64,000 nt of DNA from Monodelphis domestica (taxonomy: Eukaryota; Chordata; Mammalia; Didelphimorphia; Didelphidae): contig NC_077233.1 in assembly GCF_027887165.1 (NCBI RefSeq), positions 186,219,887 to 186,283,886 of the forward strand, given 5' to 3'. Position 1 is the stretch's first letter. The number at the start of each line of letters is the position of its first letter. The position numbers and the translations under genes are program-made. The notes beneath the pieces are model-generated. The model had not been told where the DNA came from, did no database searches, and saw only the letters and a program-made list of their open reading frames with translations. Positions 45,578-57,240 of this stretch are shown piece after piece.

Positions 45578-45894
45578 GGACTGCAGATTTCTAAAGGGTG
45601 AGGTAGGGGAAGATTTATGAACTTTGGATGGAAAAAAATTACAACTTTATTTTCACTCATGTTTAAATGAAAATTGGCATTTGCTTCTATTATGAATATA
45701 AGCAACAGATGTGTATCTGGTAGGCTTTATTAGATTACCAAAGGCACCCATTAAACAAAACCATTAAGAACCTTTCCTTCCATTCATTGAAATCTATATA
45801 AACTGTTAGTCTGCAAGCTTAGAGTTAGTGTCCTCTCTAGCTGGATTTGGAATCATTTTTTCAATGTTAGTAAAAAATATTCACATAAGTTTTT

Positions 45895-46122
45895 GAAAGT
45901 TATATGACCCATTTTGTCTCCCTCTCCTCTTTCCTCCCCACTCCTGGAGCAGTTCAATCTGGGTTATACATATATTATCACACCAAACATATTTCCATAT
46001 TGTTCATTTTTGTAAGTGAATAATCTTATAAAACCAAACAAGTGACAAATCGTATATTTTCATCTGTTTTCCTACTCCAATAGTTCTTTCTCTGGAGTTG
46101 TAGAGCATTCTTTTTTGTAAGT
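45895..46122 (-). mobile_element. L1 3' UTR / ORF2 end fragment
   Basis: gttatacatatattatcaca, then aacatatttccatattgttc match the first L1 fragment (220-260) almost word for word. Confidence 0.75.
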
Positions 46123-46369
46123 CCAAGGAGAACATAAATCTTGCAGGAAACAGGGATTCTATGAGGCAGAGAGAAGGAGGGACTGCATTTCAGGTATGGG
46201 AGACATCTCATTTCAAAAACATGGAAGCTACATATGCAATGAACAGTAAGTAGGCTTGTTTGGCTGGGATATAGAGTATACCTCTAAGTCTTTATACAAT
46301 CTTGTCCCTAGTTCCCTTTAAGGGTTCAACTATCTTTTACATATAAGACCTGTCCTGATATACATAGCT

Positions 46370-46600
46370 GTTAGTGTCCTGGCCCCTAATTACTTATTTT
46401 AAAATTATATATGTATATATCAATAGATAGACAGAGAGAGAGAGCAATTGATATATACATTGATCGATAGTTTCCCTCCCCCCAACTGAAGGTGTTCTCC
46501 TTGAGGATAGGGACTTTTCCATTTTTGTCTCTTTTTACCGAGAGTTTAGCACATAGAGTGTGCTTAATAAGTCTTTGTTGAATGATGGAGGAAATGAATG
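46370..46600 (+). mobile_element. L2 3' tail
   Basis: ttctccttgaggatagggac, then tttagcacatagagtgtgct and taataagtctttgttgaatg. A GATA/GA repeat (46425-46445) sits inside. Confidence 0.7.
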
Positions 46601-46754
46601 GAAAACAAAAGAAATGAATGGAAACATTGAGAATAAGACTCTGGCTTTTGCACTTGAAGGTCTTATACTCAAGTTTTATATTTCCCAAATGAGTGGTTTG
46701 TGCTTCTAGCTGTTGATATCTCCTAGGTGTCAGAGACATGACAAATCATGGATG

Positions 46755-46885
46755 CCTTGGTGAATACAATGCAACAAATATTTATTATATGTTTGCTATG
46801 TGCTAAGCACTGAGAATAGAAACTAAAAAAATCTCCCCTGCCCTCAAGGAGTTTTGATTTTAGTAGGAAGCTTAAAACCTTTTGA
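46755..46885 (+). mobile_element. Ancient interspersed repeat
   Basis: caacaaatatttattatatg, then tttgctatgtgctaagcact and cctgccctcaaggagttttg. The same family as at 1676, 24800 and 51935. Confidence 0.6.
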
Positions 46886-47271
46886 ACAATTCCTCTCTTT
46901 AGGTCTTGAGATGGAGGTTTGTCACACCAAATCATCCTGAGGAGCCCTGTTAGATTCCTCCAACATTGAGATCATCTATCCAGTGATCCAAAAGTAGAGT
47001 GGTAGAGGCTTCATACAGGAATGAAGGCACGGAGGAGTTGCATAGGATAACACAGTCTCTTTGAAATTTGTACTCTTAGGGAAGAAGATAGGATTTCAAA
47101 AACATCCACAAACAAGACCTTTGAAAGAATGGCTGTGCCTAGAGATATTTTCCAGCATCTCTGAATACATTTCAAAATCTTGATTTCAGTCTGAGAAAGA
47201 CCAATAGCAAACTATTTTCAGACTTACTAGTTTCTCATTCTCTTTACTCTTTTTGAAAAGCTTTATGGTGG

Positions 47272-47460
47272 GATCATAGATTTAAAAGTGGAAGGGAACT
47301 TGGAAGTCCCTGAGTCCATTTCCTTTATTTTATAGATGAAGAAACTGAGGGCTAGAGGTTGCTTGACTATCCTAAAATCACTTAGTGAGTGATAGTGAGT
47401 AAGGTAGGATTTGAACTCATGTTTGTCTGTCTTTGTGTTACAGAATTCTGCCCACTTGTA
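47272..47460 (-). mobile_element. Group E CORE-SINE
   Basis: Antisense: ggatcatagatttaaaagtg, then tatagatgaagaaactgagg and aggatttgaactcatg. Confidence 0.8.
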
Positions 47461-47564
47461 GCTTCTCAGGTTTCCTTAGGAGTATGGCACAAGCAAAGCC
47501 ATAACTAGGGAGAGAAAGGTGGACTTTCCTCTGAAACATTGAGAGCACTAAGTCATTTTCCCCT

Positions 47565-47692
47565 GTTTGCTTCAATTTCCTCATTTGTAAAATGAACTGG
47601 AAAAGGAATTGGCAAACCACTCCAGTATCTCTTGCCAAGAAAGTTCCAAATGGGGTCAAGAAGAATCAGACATGGCTGAAAATGACCAAATA
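47565..47692 (+). mobile_element. Group D SINE, 5'-truncated
   Basis: ttgtaaaatgaactggaaaa, then gcaaaccactccagtatctc and aaatggggtcaagaagaatc. Confidence 0.8.
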
Positions 47693-48024
47693 TCAATAGA
47701 GGTGAGATTCTTCCCCTCCCTGGTGGATGTATAAATGGTGTGTAAACTTCAGGCTATCTTAGGATATCCTACCCCCTACAGTGTACCTTAGGTAAACATT
47801 TCCTACACTTTTCCCAAGTTAAGCTATTTCTAGTTAAAGCTCTGAGTCTAGAGAACCAAGCTATAACCTTGATTTAGCTCCAGATTAGAAAGAGTTTAGA
47901 GGTATTTATCTGAGGTAAAGCAATTGATTATTTCCTGTAAAACCCTGAAATCTATCTTCTCAGGCTAAAATCTAGAATTGAGGCCAAGCTATCTGTCACT
48001 GTGATGGTTTAAATAAAAACTTAG

Positions 48025-48228
48025 TTTAAGGCAGCTAGATAGCACAATGGATAAATTGCCAGGCTTGGAGTTGAGAGGGCTTGGGTTCAAATATGAATTC
48101 AGATACTTTCTACTTATGTGGTCTTGGATAAGTAATTCACTTAAACTCAGTTTTATAGTCCTTGTTCTTCTGTCTTAGAATTGACACTAAGACAGAAAGT
48201 AACAGTTTTAAAAAAAAAACAAAAACAA
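48025..48228 (+). mobile_element. Group A SINE, diverged
   Basis: aggcagctagatagcacaat, then gccaggcttggagttgagag and gaattgacactaagacagaa with an A-rich tail. Confidence 0.75.
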
Positions 48229-48257
48229 AAACTGGGTTTAAAATGGCCTTCACTTCA

Positions 48258-48440
48258 TATCCAAAGATGAGCATTGGGTTTGAAGTCAAAAGACTGGGTT
48301 TGAATTCCATTCCTGTTCCATGTAACATGTGCCTTATTAGATGAGTCATTAAGCTATTCTGGAGTTCACTTTCCCAATCCATAAAACAAGACTGGACTAA
48401 ATAATCTTTAAGGAGCTTTCTACCCCCAGGATCTCTAGAA
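48258..48440 (+). mobile_element. Group C SINE
   Basis: gaagtcaaaagactgggttt, then agatgagtcattaagctatt and aagactggactaaataatct. Confidence 0.7.
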
Positions 48441-48454
48441 CATTGTTTTTATTA

Positions 48455-48880
48455 TGAGTAGGAACATTAAAGGGCAAATAATCTATTTCGTTTTACAGAC
48501 GAGAAAACTTCGTTTCAGAGAGTTTAATCAGCTAGATAGTGCAGTGGACAAAAGCCCTGGCCCTGTAGTGAGTCATACAGTCTGAGGTTCAAATCTGACC
48601 TCTGATATTTCCCAAGCTATATGAATCTGGGCTGAATCTGAAGTCACTTAAACTCTATCTGCCTCAGTTTCCTCAATTATAAAATGGGAGAATAACACCA
48701 ATCTCAGATGGTTATTGTGAAGATCAAATGAGATAATATTTGTTAAGTACTTACACATAGTAGGTACTTAATAAATGTTTTCTTCCCCCTGCCCTAATTC
48801 AAGGTTATACAGATTATAAGTATTAAAAGTATCAGAATCTGGGTTTAAACATTTTGAATAGAAGTCCATCATTCTTTCTA
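48455..48880 (-). mobile_element. Group E CORE-SINE, split by a group B SINE
   Basis: The outer SINE is at 48455-48524 (gttttacagacgagaaaact) and 48790-48880 (aattcaaggttatacagatt). The inner insertion is at 48526-48786. Confidence 0.65.
48526..48786 (+). mobile_element. Group B SINE (nested)
   Basis: Sense: cagctagatagtgcagtgga, then cagtttcctcaattataaaa and ggttattgtgaagatcaaat. Confidence 0.8.
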
Positions 48881-49837
48881 ATGTCTTTAAATTGGGTCCA
48901 GCATTCTGCATTAGCCCATGCTTTTTCTAATGTCAGCCTTAAGAAGATATCTGAGTTATTATTCCACTGGTGGGGACCAATTACCCTAGAATCGTCTACA
49001 TTCTCTTATGCATTTTCCTTTCTAACCAATAGACCCATCTGAGATGCAGCTGGGTCAGGCAGTAATACTTGGCTATGACCCTGAAGGAGAGTAAAATAAT
49101 AGGAAAACACCAGGACCAGCCCTGGGATCTTTTTCTAACCATCTGTGGGACACGATGACAGTAGAACCTTTTCTTGGGAGATATCAGCCACGTAACCTGC
49201 TTTCCCTACCTCTATTCCATGTCACATGTGTCTCAGATCTCCACGGGCTCCTGTAATGGCAAGGACACCATAGCAACAGAAGGCATTTGATTCATCCAAT
49301 GACATTTTTCCTTTCCCACAAACTGAAAGTGACAGTGGGCTTTAGAGGCAGTAAACACCGGAAGGGGAATTATGGTACTTAGGGAAATAAAACAAGATTT
49401 GTGGCTGATGATTTGAGTCATTCATTGCTTCTGCCTCCTGTAGATGCCAAAGGACATAGACACTCTTTTGGAAGGGCTTGGCTAGAAATCATATAATTAT
49501 TGATTGCAATTAATTCATTAAAGACTGTTGCTTTCATTTTATTAGCCAGCTCAGTCTTCAAATACCTCCTTAGACTGAAGTGGATTGAATGCCAAGGCAC
49601 AGGGATAAGAGCAAGGAAGAAGCCACTAATGTGTTTTTGGCTGAAGGGTATTGGATGAAGTGGATTAAATAGAAACAGCCACTGTGGGTGAGGCTAGCCT
49701 CTCCCTGGTGGACTGGCCCTCATTCCCCAAGGAAAGAGGGATGTGAATTCTTACTAGCCTAACTGGTTAGCAGTCTCATATGGGGCTTTGCTGTTTACAA
49801 AAGCTAACCAAGCCAAACCAGTTATATGGTATAGTTT
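48881..49837. other. Repeat-poor stretch
   Basis: No repeat recognised over nearly 1 kb. 49380-49600 includes the TAATTA-type word attgcaattaattcatt (see findings). No exon supported. Confidence 0.4.
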
Positions 49838-50010
49838 ATCACATGCTAGGGCAGGCATTATTATCATCATTTTACAGATTGGGAAACTGAGGTTCAGAGG
49901 AAGTTAAGTGATATGTCCCAAAGAGCTAGTAAATAATAGGGCTTAGACTTGAACACAGGTTTTTCTGACATCAAATCTAGTATTTTTTTCCACCACAGGA
50001 TGGCTGTTAA
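49838..50010 (-). mobile_element. Group E CORE-SINE
   Basis: Antisense: catcattttacagattggga, then gaggaagttaagtgatatgt. Confidence 0.8.
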
Positions 50011-50157
50011 AACTGCCTAGAGCACTTTACTACTTAGCCCCCAAGTCAACATCTATGAAATACCTTTTCTAACAGAAGTAAGGAATTAGCTTTACATGGA
50101 ATTCCACCAAGGAGTCAGTTTTACACTGCGATTTCAGAGATACTTATAATAATGATG

Positions 50158-50406
50158 GCACAGAGAAGTGTCACAGTAGATAGAATACTCAGCCTAGAAT
50201 CAGGAAGACTCATCTTTATGGATTCAAATCTGGCCTCAGACATTTACTAGTTATGTGACTCTAGACAATGCATTTAACTCTATTGGTCTCAGTTTCCTCA
50301 TCTGTAAAATTAACTAGAGAAGAAAAGGACAAACAACTACAATATCTTTGCCAAGAAGACCCCAAATGGGGTCACCAAGAATTGGACACATCTGAAAAAT
50401 GACAAA
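50158..50406 (+). mobile_element. Group D SINE
   Basis: Sense: agaatcaggaagactcatct, then cctcagacatttactagtta and caaatggggtcaccaagaat. Confidence 0.85.
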
Positions 50407-50411
50407 TGTAA

Positions 50412-50640
50412 TAATGATAACAACAACTACATTTACATAGGTTTTGATGTTTGCAATGAACTTAACAATGTTCGAGGTGCATGCTATTCTTATCCCCATT
50501 TGAAAGGTGAGAAGTCTGAGATAGAGGTTATTTCCAGGGTCACAGTTGCTGAGTGTCTGAGGATGTTTGAAACTGAATTTGAATTTAGGTAATCTTGACT
50601 CCAGGTCTAAAACTCTCCTTATTCACTGAATAAGCAGCCT
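50412..50640 (-). mobile_element. Group E CORE-SINE
   Basis: Antisense, diverged: ttatccccatttgaaaggtg, then agggtcacagttgctgagtg and gtaatcttgactccaggtct. Confidence 0.7.
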
Positions 50641-51038
50641 TACAATGTCCAAAATTCTGCCATTTTTTATTTATTCCTGCAAATCTTTAAAAATCCTATT
50701 GAAAAATGTAAAGGGCTTTAAAAAGGAGAGACAGACTATTGAGCTGTTCTCAAATTACTTTATTAGTACTTTCCTTTATTGAATAATAGATGAGGTTAGA
50801 ATTATGAAGAGATCAGAGTGTTGGTGGGCAGTAGCAAGGTCAAAATTGGTCTGGACCTTGGCAAAATTGTGAAATAAGCAAAATTTGTCTTTAGCATCCC
50901 TAAAATTCCTTTTCTGTTTTGTCCCTCTAGGTGTCTCCCCATCCCTCAAATCCTTTATCCCCTTTTCTTCAAAACCTGCTATATAAAATAAGTCTGATAA
51001 ATTAATTCACACTATAGTTTTTAATTCAGGTCAAAAGA
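50641..51038. other. No recognisable feature
   Basis: Nothing recognised. Confidence 0.4.
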
Positions 51039-51039
51039 T

Positions 51040-51240
51040 CACCGATTTCAGATGTTAAAGATAAAAGTGACCTCAGAGATTATTTAGTAGGACTTTTTCA
51101 TTTAATAGAAGTGGAAAATGAGACAAATAGAAATTAGGTAACTTGTCTATGGTCACATACATATTATTTAACATAACCATAATTTGTACACGGGACCTCT
51201 GATTTTTAAAGCTATTTCCCTTCCAGTTGCTCTAAGACTG
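51040..51240 (-). mobile_element. Group E CORE-SINE, diverged
   Basis: aaaagtgacctcagagatta, then atggtcacatacatatta and gctatttcccttcc. Confidence 0.6.
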
Positions 51241-51589
51241 TCTAGGAGGAAGGGTAGGATAAAAAAATAGAAATCAATCCTTGATCAAATGTGTATTTTT
51301 AGACTATCTGAGTATCAAGAAGTCATATGGCATTAAGAGTGAATTTTCAGAGGAGGATGGAATTGAAAGTAAAATAAAAATTAAACTTATAAAATAAAAA
51401 TAATAGTAAGTAAGTTAAGCTAGCTAGACTAGATGGCCTCTAAGGTCCATCCTGTCTGAAGATTCAGTATTCAACTCATATTCACCCAACAATGTAATAA
51501 GCCATTCATCAATGTAAAGAGTATAAGGAATCACCCAGTTTTCAGAGCTATCTATAAACACTAATAAATCATTCTAAATCTCTAGGTTT

Positions 51590-51668
51590 ATTTTAAAAAT
51601 AATTTAAAAATTAAAAATTTAAATTTAAAAACTTAAAAAATAATAAATTAAAAAAAATTAAATTTAAT
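51590..51668. repeat. AT-rich low-complexity
   Basis: TTTAAAAATTAAAAA-type sequence with almost no G or C. Confidence 0.85.
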
Positions 51669-51934
51669 GAATTGCTAAATATGATTAGATAAGAGGGCCA
51701 TTACCAATGTGGGATGATGGGAAAATGGGGACTTGAGTCAAATGAAGAAAGATCGCATATTTTAGTAACTTTTTAATATAGAGTACACATAGTCTAGATT
51801 ACATTGAGCTTTGAGAATGGCAGTTACTACACAAAACTTTAGAAAAGAGAAAACTTGAGAAGAGATGTGCATGGAGTAGGCTACTCATGATTATTTGAAT
51901 CATGTATTTAGTGGCCAAGACAATATTATCACCT

Positions 51935-52120
51935 TTCCCTTCAGTATTTATTAATTATCTATTATGTGCCAGGCTCTGTGTTAATTACCAGGATTATAAA
52001 GAAAGGCAAAGTACAGTCTATGTTCTCAGGGGATCCACAGTCCTTAACACTATGCCTGGAACATAGTAGGGACTTAATAAATGAAGTAGGAGTTTAAGAA
52101 ATGTTTATTGACTACTGATT
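51935..52120 (+). mobile_element. Ancient repeat with L2-type tail
   Basis: ttattaattatctattatgt, then gccaggctctgtgttaatta and gcctggaacatagtaggga, ending in cttaataaatgaag. Confidence 0.6.
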
Positions 52121-52765
52121 AATATTGACTCAGTAACTGACAGATCATGTGACAGACTCTTTTTTAGGTAAAAGAGAAGAAAGGGAGCAAAAAAAATTTG
52201 CCAAGGTAGTGTGTGGTCATTGCCACGTGTGCTTCTTAGCACTCTACATCTAGTCTAAACCACACATCCTCTGCCATACTATAATACCATGGTCAAGTGT
52301 GATTAAATGTTACAAGAGAAGCATAAAGGATTCTGGGGATTCTATGAAGAATAAATATCATCTGTTTCAGGAATCAGAGACTATTTCCTAGGGGAGAATA
52401 AATATCATCTGGTTCTGGGGTCAGAGAATATTTCATAACATATAGACTGGTACTCAAAAGATTTGGGTGAGGTAGAAGTACAATAGATATAAAAGGGCAT
52501 TTGGAGGCAGGAAGGGATGTATTCTACACATATAGTTATTGTAAATAAAGGAACCAACACAGAAAATTATTTGATATATTCTGAGGATGATAAGTAATGT
52601 AATCTGATAATATATTTTTTGATAGGACCGGTATCTTTCTGATAGAACTTCTTTCTTCTTACCCACAAGAGGGGGAAGACAAAGATGCTTTTGGGACTTG
52701 ATTGGCCCTGGCTTCCCTAATGAACCTCCCTGGTCATCTAGGGTATTAGAGGGCCCAAATCATAT
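52121..52765. other. Unassigned; local near-duplicate
   Basis: gaataaatatcatctgtttc (about 52350) and gaataaatatcatctggttc (about 52396) form an imperfect duplication of about 46 bp. Otherwise nothing recognised. Confidence 0.5.
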
Positions 52766-52774
52766 GAAATCTGA

Positions 52775-53050
52775 GGCTCTGATGCTTGGTGGTTGCTTAA
52801 GACTATATATGTTGCTATATTCTGATGACCTATCTGGAGTCAGGAAGACTCATCTTCATAAGTTCAAATCTGGCCTTAGACTTATTAGCTATATAACCCT
52901 GTGCATGTTACTTGAGACTGTTTGAACCTAGTTCCTTATTTGAAAAATAAGCGGGAGAAGAAATGGCAAAGCATTCCAGTATCCTTGCCAAGAAAATCTC
53001 AAAATGAGGTCATGAAGAGTCAGAGATGAGTGAAACAAATGAACAACAAT
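52775..53050 (+). mobile_element. Group D SINE
   Basis: Sense: agtcaggaagactcatcttc, then gagaagaaatggcaaagcat and aatgaggtcatgaagagtca, with a CAACAA-like tail. Confidence 0.8.
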
Positions 53051-53815
53051 GAACTGACCAGATGCATTCCCATGTGGAGACAGAACTGCTGTCTCTTCTG
53101 TCCAGTAAAATTGGGGAAAGAGGGGCAGCTCCTCAGGGTAGCCCTTTAAGAAAGTCCCAGGACAGATAGTGTGGGGTACTAAGGGAATATAGGTGAAGAC
53201 CTAATATTTTCTTTTACCTATATCAGCTTTTTTACCTATATCCATTGCTCATTAATCAACAAACTGAGTATATTCCAATTAAAGTGATGATATGATTATG
53301 TGAGCATCCACTAACTCCTCTGAATTGCTCTCTAGGTCACAATTGCCCTTTAATACCTTGATCTGAAGAAGTGACTTTAATAGGTGAAGTATAGGTACCA
53401 AGTGGCAAACTAATAGTGAGGAGGTACATTTGGGCTTTTTCCAGGTATTCTTCCAATCATGTTATGATGATGGCTATCGTTTTTTTGCCCAAGAAGTCAT
53501 CCTGTCATAAATCTTACCATTCCTAGTTTTGCCTCAATTTCTCCCATTTGCAAAGTACACATCCTTATCTCTGTCTCCCTGATATTTCTATTGATGGATG
53601 AATGGGGTCAGCACATAGATTACTTAGTGACCACAAAAGAAAAATGGTGTGATTATCTAGAAGGCTGGCACAGACAGTCTTTGCAAGACCATTTTGGAAA
53701 TCACTTTGGAGAGTATGGCAAAAAATACATATTGTAAACTGCAGTAACAATTGCATCTTTTTGAAAATGGAGTTTTAAACTTCCCCTTAAGTGTATTGGC
53801 TTTTTAAAAAAAAAG
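53051..53815. other. No recognisable feature
   Basis: Nothing recognised beyond the end of the SINE. Confidence 0.4.
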
Positions 53816-53821
53816 TGAAGT

Positions 53822-53832
53822 GTATGTGTGCA

Positions 53833-53878
<46 letters not shown>
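53822..53878. repeat. (GT)n microsatellite
   Basis: About 20 GT units at 53838-53877, preceded by TGTATG variants. Confidence 0.97.
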
Positions 53879-53879
<1 letters not shown>

Positions 53880-54568
53880 TTGTTCCCCAAACCAAGTGGT
53901 TTTGATTGACTAAAGGAGCGGGGGAGAGATCAAAATTCTTTGGAGGGTGAGTAGAGAAACCAAAAAGAAAAAAAAACAAGATGGAAATGCTTTAATAAAT
54001 GATGGATTTTGATAAATTACCCCACTCGGCAGAGTTTCAATTACAGAAACACATAGTTTACACAAGTAATTACTAAAGGAATTACCGCAGAAGCATATTC
54101 ATCTATTCATTGAATTATAAGGCATCAATTCTCCTCCTGATTGCATCTTCAGTTCCAACGATGGCAATCACAGCCTCACACAAAACTTTAATAACACAAT
54201 CTTTGTAGGATTAAAACACGCCATCAGACAGGAAATGTGAAAAGGACTGATAAGAAGAGGCTGTTGATTCATATTCAGAAAAGAAATGGTCTAAGGGAGT
54301 TAATTGTAAAGCAAGAACTTTGACAGTTGAAAGTTAATTAAGAAAAAGTTCTGTCCCAAACATGGCTTTTGATGCTATTTAGTATCCCATAGCCTTTTCA
54401 CAATGCCTGGAAAAACCAGCTACATCTGAACAAGTACAAGAGTATCTTCCTGTTAGAAATAGCAATGTTATAAATGATGTTCTCATCCTTCCCTTAAATC
54501 CAATCTGCTATGTTCTATCACTATTTTTTTGTTCAAATTCCAACATAGTATTTAGTAATCTGAGTGAG
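53879..54568. other. Repeat-poor stretch
   Basis: No repeat recognised. 54030-54330 is a candidate conserved non-coding element by appearance only (see findings). Confidence 0.4.
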
Positions 54569-54571
54569 AGA

Positions 54572-54860
54572 GCCCCTTGAATGGTACCATGGATAAAATG
54601 TTGGATTTGGTCTCAGGAAGACCTGATTTCATTATGCCTCAAGATGCTAATTAACCGGTGGACCCTGGGGAACTGACCTGACCTCTCTCAGCCTCAGTTT
54701 CTTCATCTCTAAAGTGAGAATAATAATAGCATCTTCCTCATAGGATTACAGTGAGGATTAGATGAGATCGTATATGCCAACTGCTTTACAAACGTTAAAG
54801 TGCTACATGAATTTTACATGATATTATATATTAATATTATATATCATTATTACACAAAGA
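54572..54860 (+). mobile_element. Group B SINE
   Basis: Sense: tggtctcaggaagacctgat, then tcagcctcagtttcttcatc, gaataataatagcatcttcc and aacgttaaagtgctacatga. Confidence 0.85.
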
Positions 54861-55395
54861 AGTAGATGTCATATACATTTATTAGTAATAATGACAACAA
54901 AACTATTGTTATTATTATTTTTAGGATAGGATAGAATATGAGCAAGTTCAGGTCAGTTGGCATATTAGTAAAGCAAACATCCTGACAAGTAGGACTAGAC
55001 TTCTGAATAGGTGGCCAAGGGAAATGATTTCAGGAGTATTGAAAAGATGCTGTGGGTATCTCCTTCCAGAGGCTGAAGTTATTCTTATGGAACAAAGCCT
55101 TTCAATCCACCATGAGTGATATAGCTTCGAATGCAAATACCCTTGGGAGAGGCAACACAATGACATAAAGTAACTTGTAACTACACTGTAAAAAGCTAAC
55201 TTTGCTTCTCTCTGCTGGCTCCAAGTGATGTTAGTGGGAGAGAGACTTTCCTTTCAAATTCCAAAGTTCAATGCCGCTTGGTCTGGAAACAATTTGGGAA
55301 ACTGCAAATAGAACTTGGTCAGCCTCCACTGGAAGTTGTATCAAAACTTCATGCATTTTGCAGTTCAGCAACGCTGACCTTCTTGCTATTCTTTA
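54861..55395. other. No recognisable feature
   Basis: Nothing recognised; moderate GC from 55000 on. Confidence 0.4.
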
Positions 55396-55399
55396 AGCA

Positions 55400-55935
55400 T
55401 GAAACTTCCTTCTTCCAATAGCATCCCTTTTTGCTGACCATTCCCAGGGTCTGAAATATTCTGCTCCCTTACCTGGGACTCCCAGCTTCCCTGGGGTCCT
55501 TTAAGATTCAGCTCAGATCCTATCTTTTGCAAGAGGCCTTTCTCAGTCTCCTTTCCCCTGCCCTCTCCCTCTCTTCTGCCCTTCCTCCCTCCCCTCACCA
55601 CCCTCCACTGGTAGTTGCTGCCCTCTGAGATTTCCTCCCCTTTACCCTATAGCTATCTTGTATGTACAGTATATAGTTGCTTTTGCGTGTGTTATCTCCC
55701 ACTAGAATATGAGCTCTGTAAGGGGAGGGATTATGTTTTTTCCCTTTCTTGGCATCCTCAACCCATGCTCAGCACTCTGCTTCATACATAATAGAAGCTT
55801 GTTGGTTGTCTATCAGATTGTAAGTTCCTTGAGGCCATTGACTATCGTTTTTCCCTCTTTTGTATCCTCAGCCCTTAGCCCGGTATTTGACATATAGTAG
55901 ATGCTTAATACATATTGGTTGATGGACTGACTGAC
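55400..55935 (+). mobile_element. L2 3' end with duplicated tail
   Basis: Sense L2: ttcagctcagatcctatctt, then ccactagaatatgagctctg and aggggagggattatg. Two tail copies follow one another (about 55690-55808 and 55809-55935), each with a gtaag/cttgaggc-type block and ending near gatgcttaatacatattggt. Confidence 0.8.
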
Positions 55936-56029
55936 ATCTTTCATCAACAATACACTGCATATTTGGGGATTAGACGAGGAACCTGGTCTTTACTGACTCT
56001 TTGACCCAAAAGCTCCTTGGGTTTAGCAG

Positions 56030-56275
56030 AAAGATCCTTGAGATAGGAATCATAGTCTCTGTTCTGCCAGGGATGTTTGTGTTATATCACATACGTCAGA
56101 TAACCCTGGGCAAGTCATTTAACTTTAAGCTCTCTCAATTATCTCTTCTGTAAAATGAGGATAATGATAGCACCTTTCCACATGGGGCTGTTGGGAGGAT
56201 CAAATGAATTAAGGTAAATAAAATGCTTTGCAAATCTTAAAAACCTATATAAATGTTGGTTATTATTATTATTAT
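56030..56275 (+). mobile_element. Group B SINE
   Basis: Sense: cctgggcaagtcatttaact, then tgaggataatgatagcacct and aaaatgctttgcaaatctta. Confidence 0.85.
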
Positions 56276-56279
56276 CGCC

Positions 56280-56405
56280 ATCTTAGAGGTCTTAGAGGTC
56301 ATCTACTTCAACCCTCTCATTTTACAGATGGGAAAACTGGGTGACTTTATAGAGTGATAGAATGCCCAAGTTAGAATCAACTCCAGTGGCCAAAGTCTAA
56401 CCCAC
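56280..56405 (-). mobile_element. Group E CORE-SINE fragment
   Basis: Antisense: ttagaggtcatctacttcaa, then ttttacagatgggaaaactg. Confidence 0.7.
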
Positions 56406-56464
56406 ACCTGAAAAAGTATCTTTTGTAATAAATGCCTATCTGATAAGCAGCAATTCTGCCTGGA

Positions 56465-56725
56465 TAATGGCAGTTAGGTGGCTCAGTGAAGAAAGCACTG
56501 GGCTTGGAATCAGGAAGACAAATCTTCATGAGTTTAAATCCATTCACAGACACTTACTAGCTTTGTGATCATTGGCAAGTTACTTAACTCTGTTTGCCTT
56601 GGTTTCCTCACTTGTAAAATGAACTGGAGAAGGAAATGGAAAACCACTTCAGTATCTTTGCCAAAAAACTTCAAATGGGGTCGCAGAGAATCTTATTTGT
56701 CTGAAAACAACTGAACCATGTACAA
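56465..56725 (+). mobile_element. Group D SINE
   Basis: Full sense copy: gcagttaggtggctcagtga, then aactggagaaggaaatggaa and caaatggggtcgcagagaat. Confidence 0.9.
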
Positions 56726-56999
56726 AGAAAATAATGGATGATAAATCTTTCTTACCATAGTCTAAGATTGCATTGGTTCTTGTGGCTGCCATATCATTGC
56801 TGATTCTGGACTCGCAGTCTGCAAGATTACCTGCTATCTGGTTGTATTTCCTCCATCTTAGGCATAAACTTAAAGAATCACTGATTTACTCTTGGAATTT
56901 ACCTAAAAGGTTTTTTTTTTTTTTGAGACTGCTGGCCTAAGCTCAGATATTGAAGTGGGGTAAATGATGGACCTGGCAAAAGCAAAAGATATAAAAGAA

Positions 57000-57240
57000 G
57001 GATGAAACAAGCAAGCATCAAGCACTTTTTATGTACCAGGGACTGTGATGAGCTCTGGACAACTATTAATTCACTTGATCCTCACAAAACCCTGGGAGAG
57101 AGCTGCTACTAGGATCCCCATTTTATGACTGATGAAACTGAGGCAGATGGAGATTAAATTACTTAACCCTGTTTGCCTACTTGTCTTTGTATTCAGGTCT
57201 TCCTAACTCCAGACACAGAGCTCTAACTGCCAGTACTTGT
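57000..57240 (-). mobile_element. Group E CORE-SINE
   Basis: Antisense: ttatgtaccagggactgtga, then cttgatcctcacaaaaccct and gactgatgaaactgaggcag. Confidence 0.8.

Noticed and set aside
53701..53979. Histidine/threonine-rich open frame
   Set aside because: Translation of the GT microsatellite.
55386..55601. Minus-strand Gly/Arg/Glu-rich open frame
   Set aside because: It is the antisense of the pyrimidine-rich L2 3' region.
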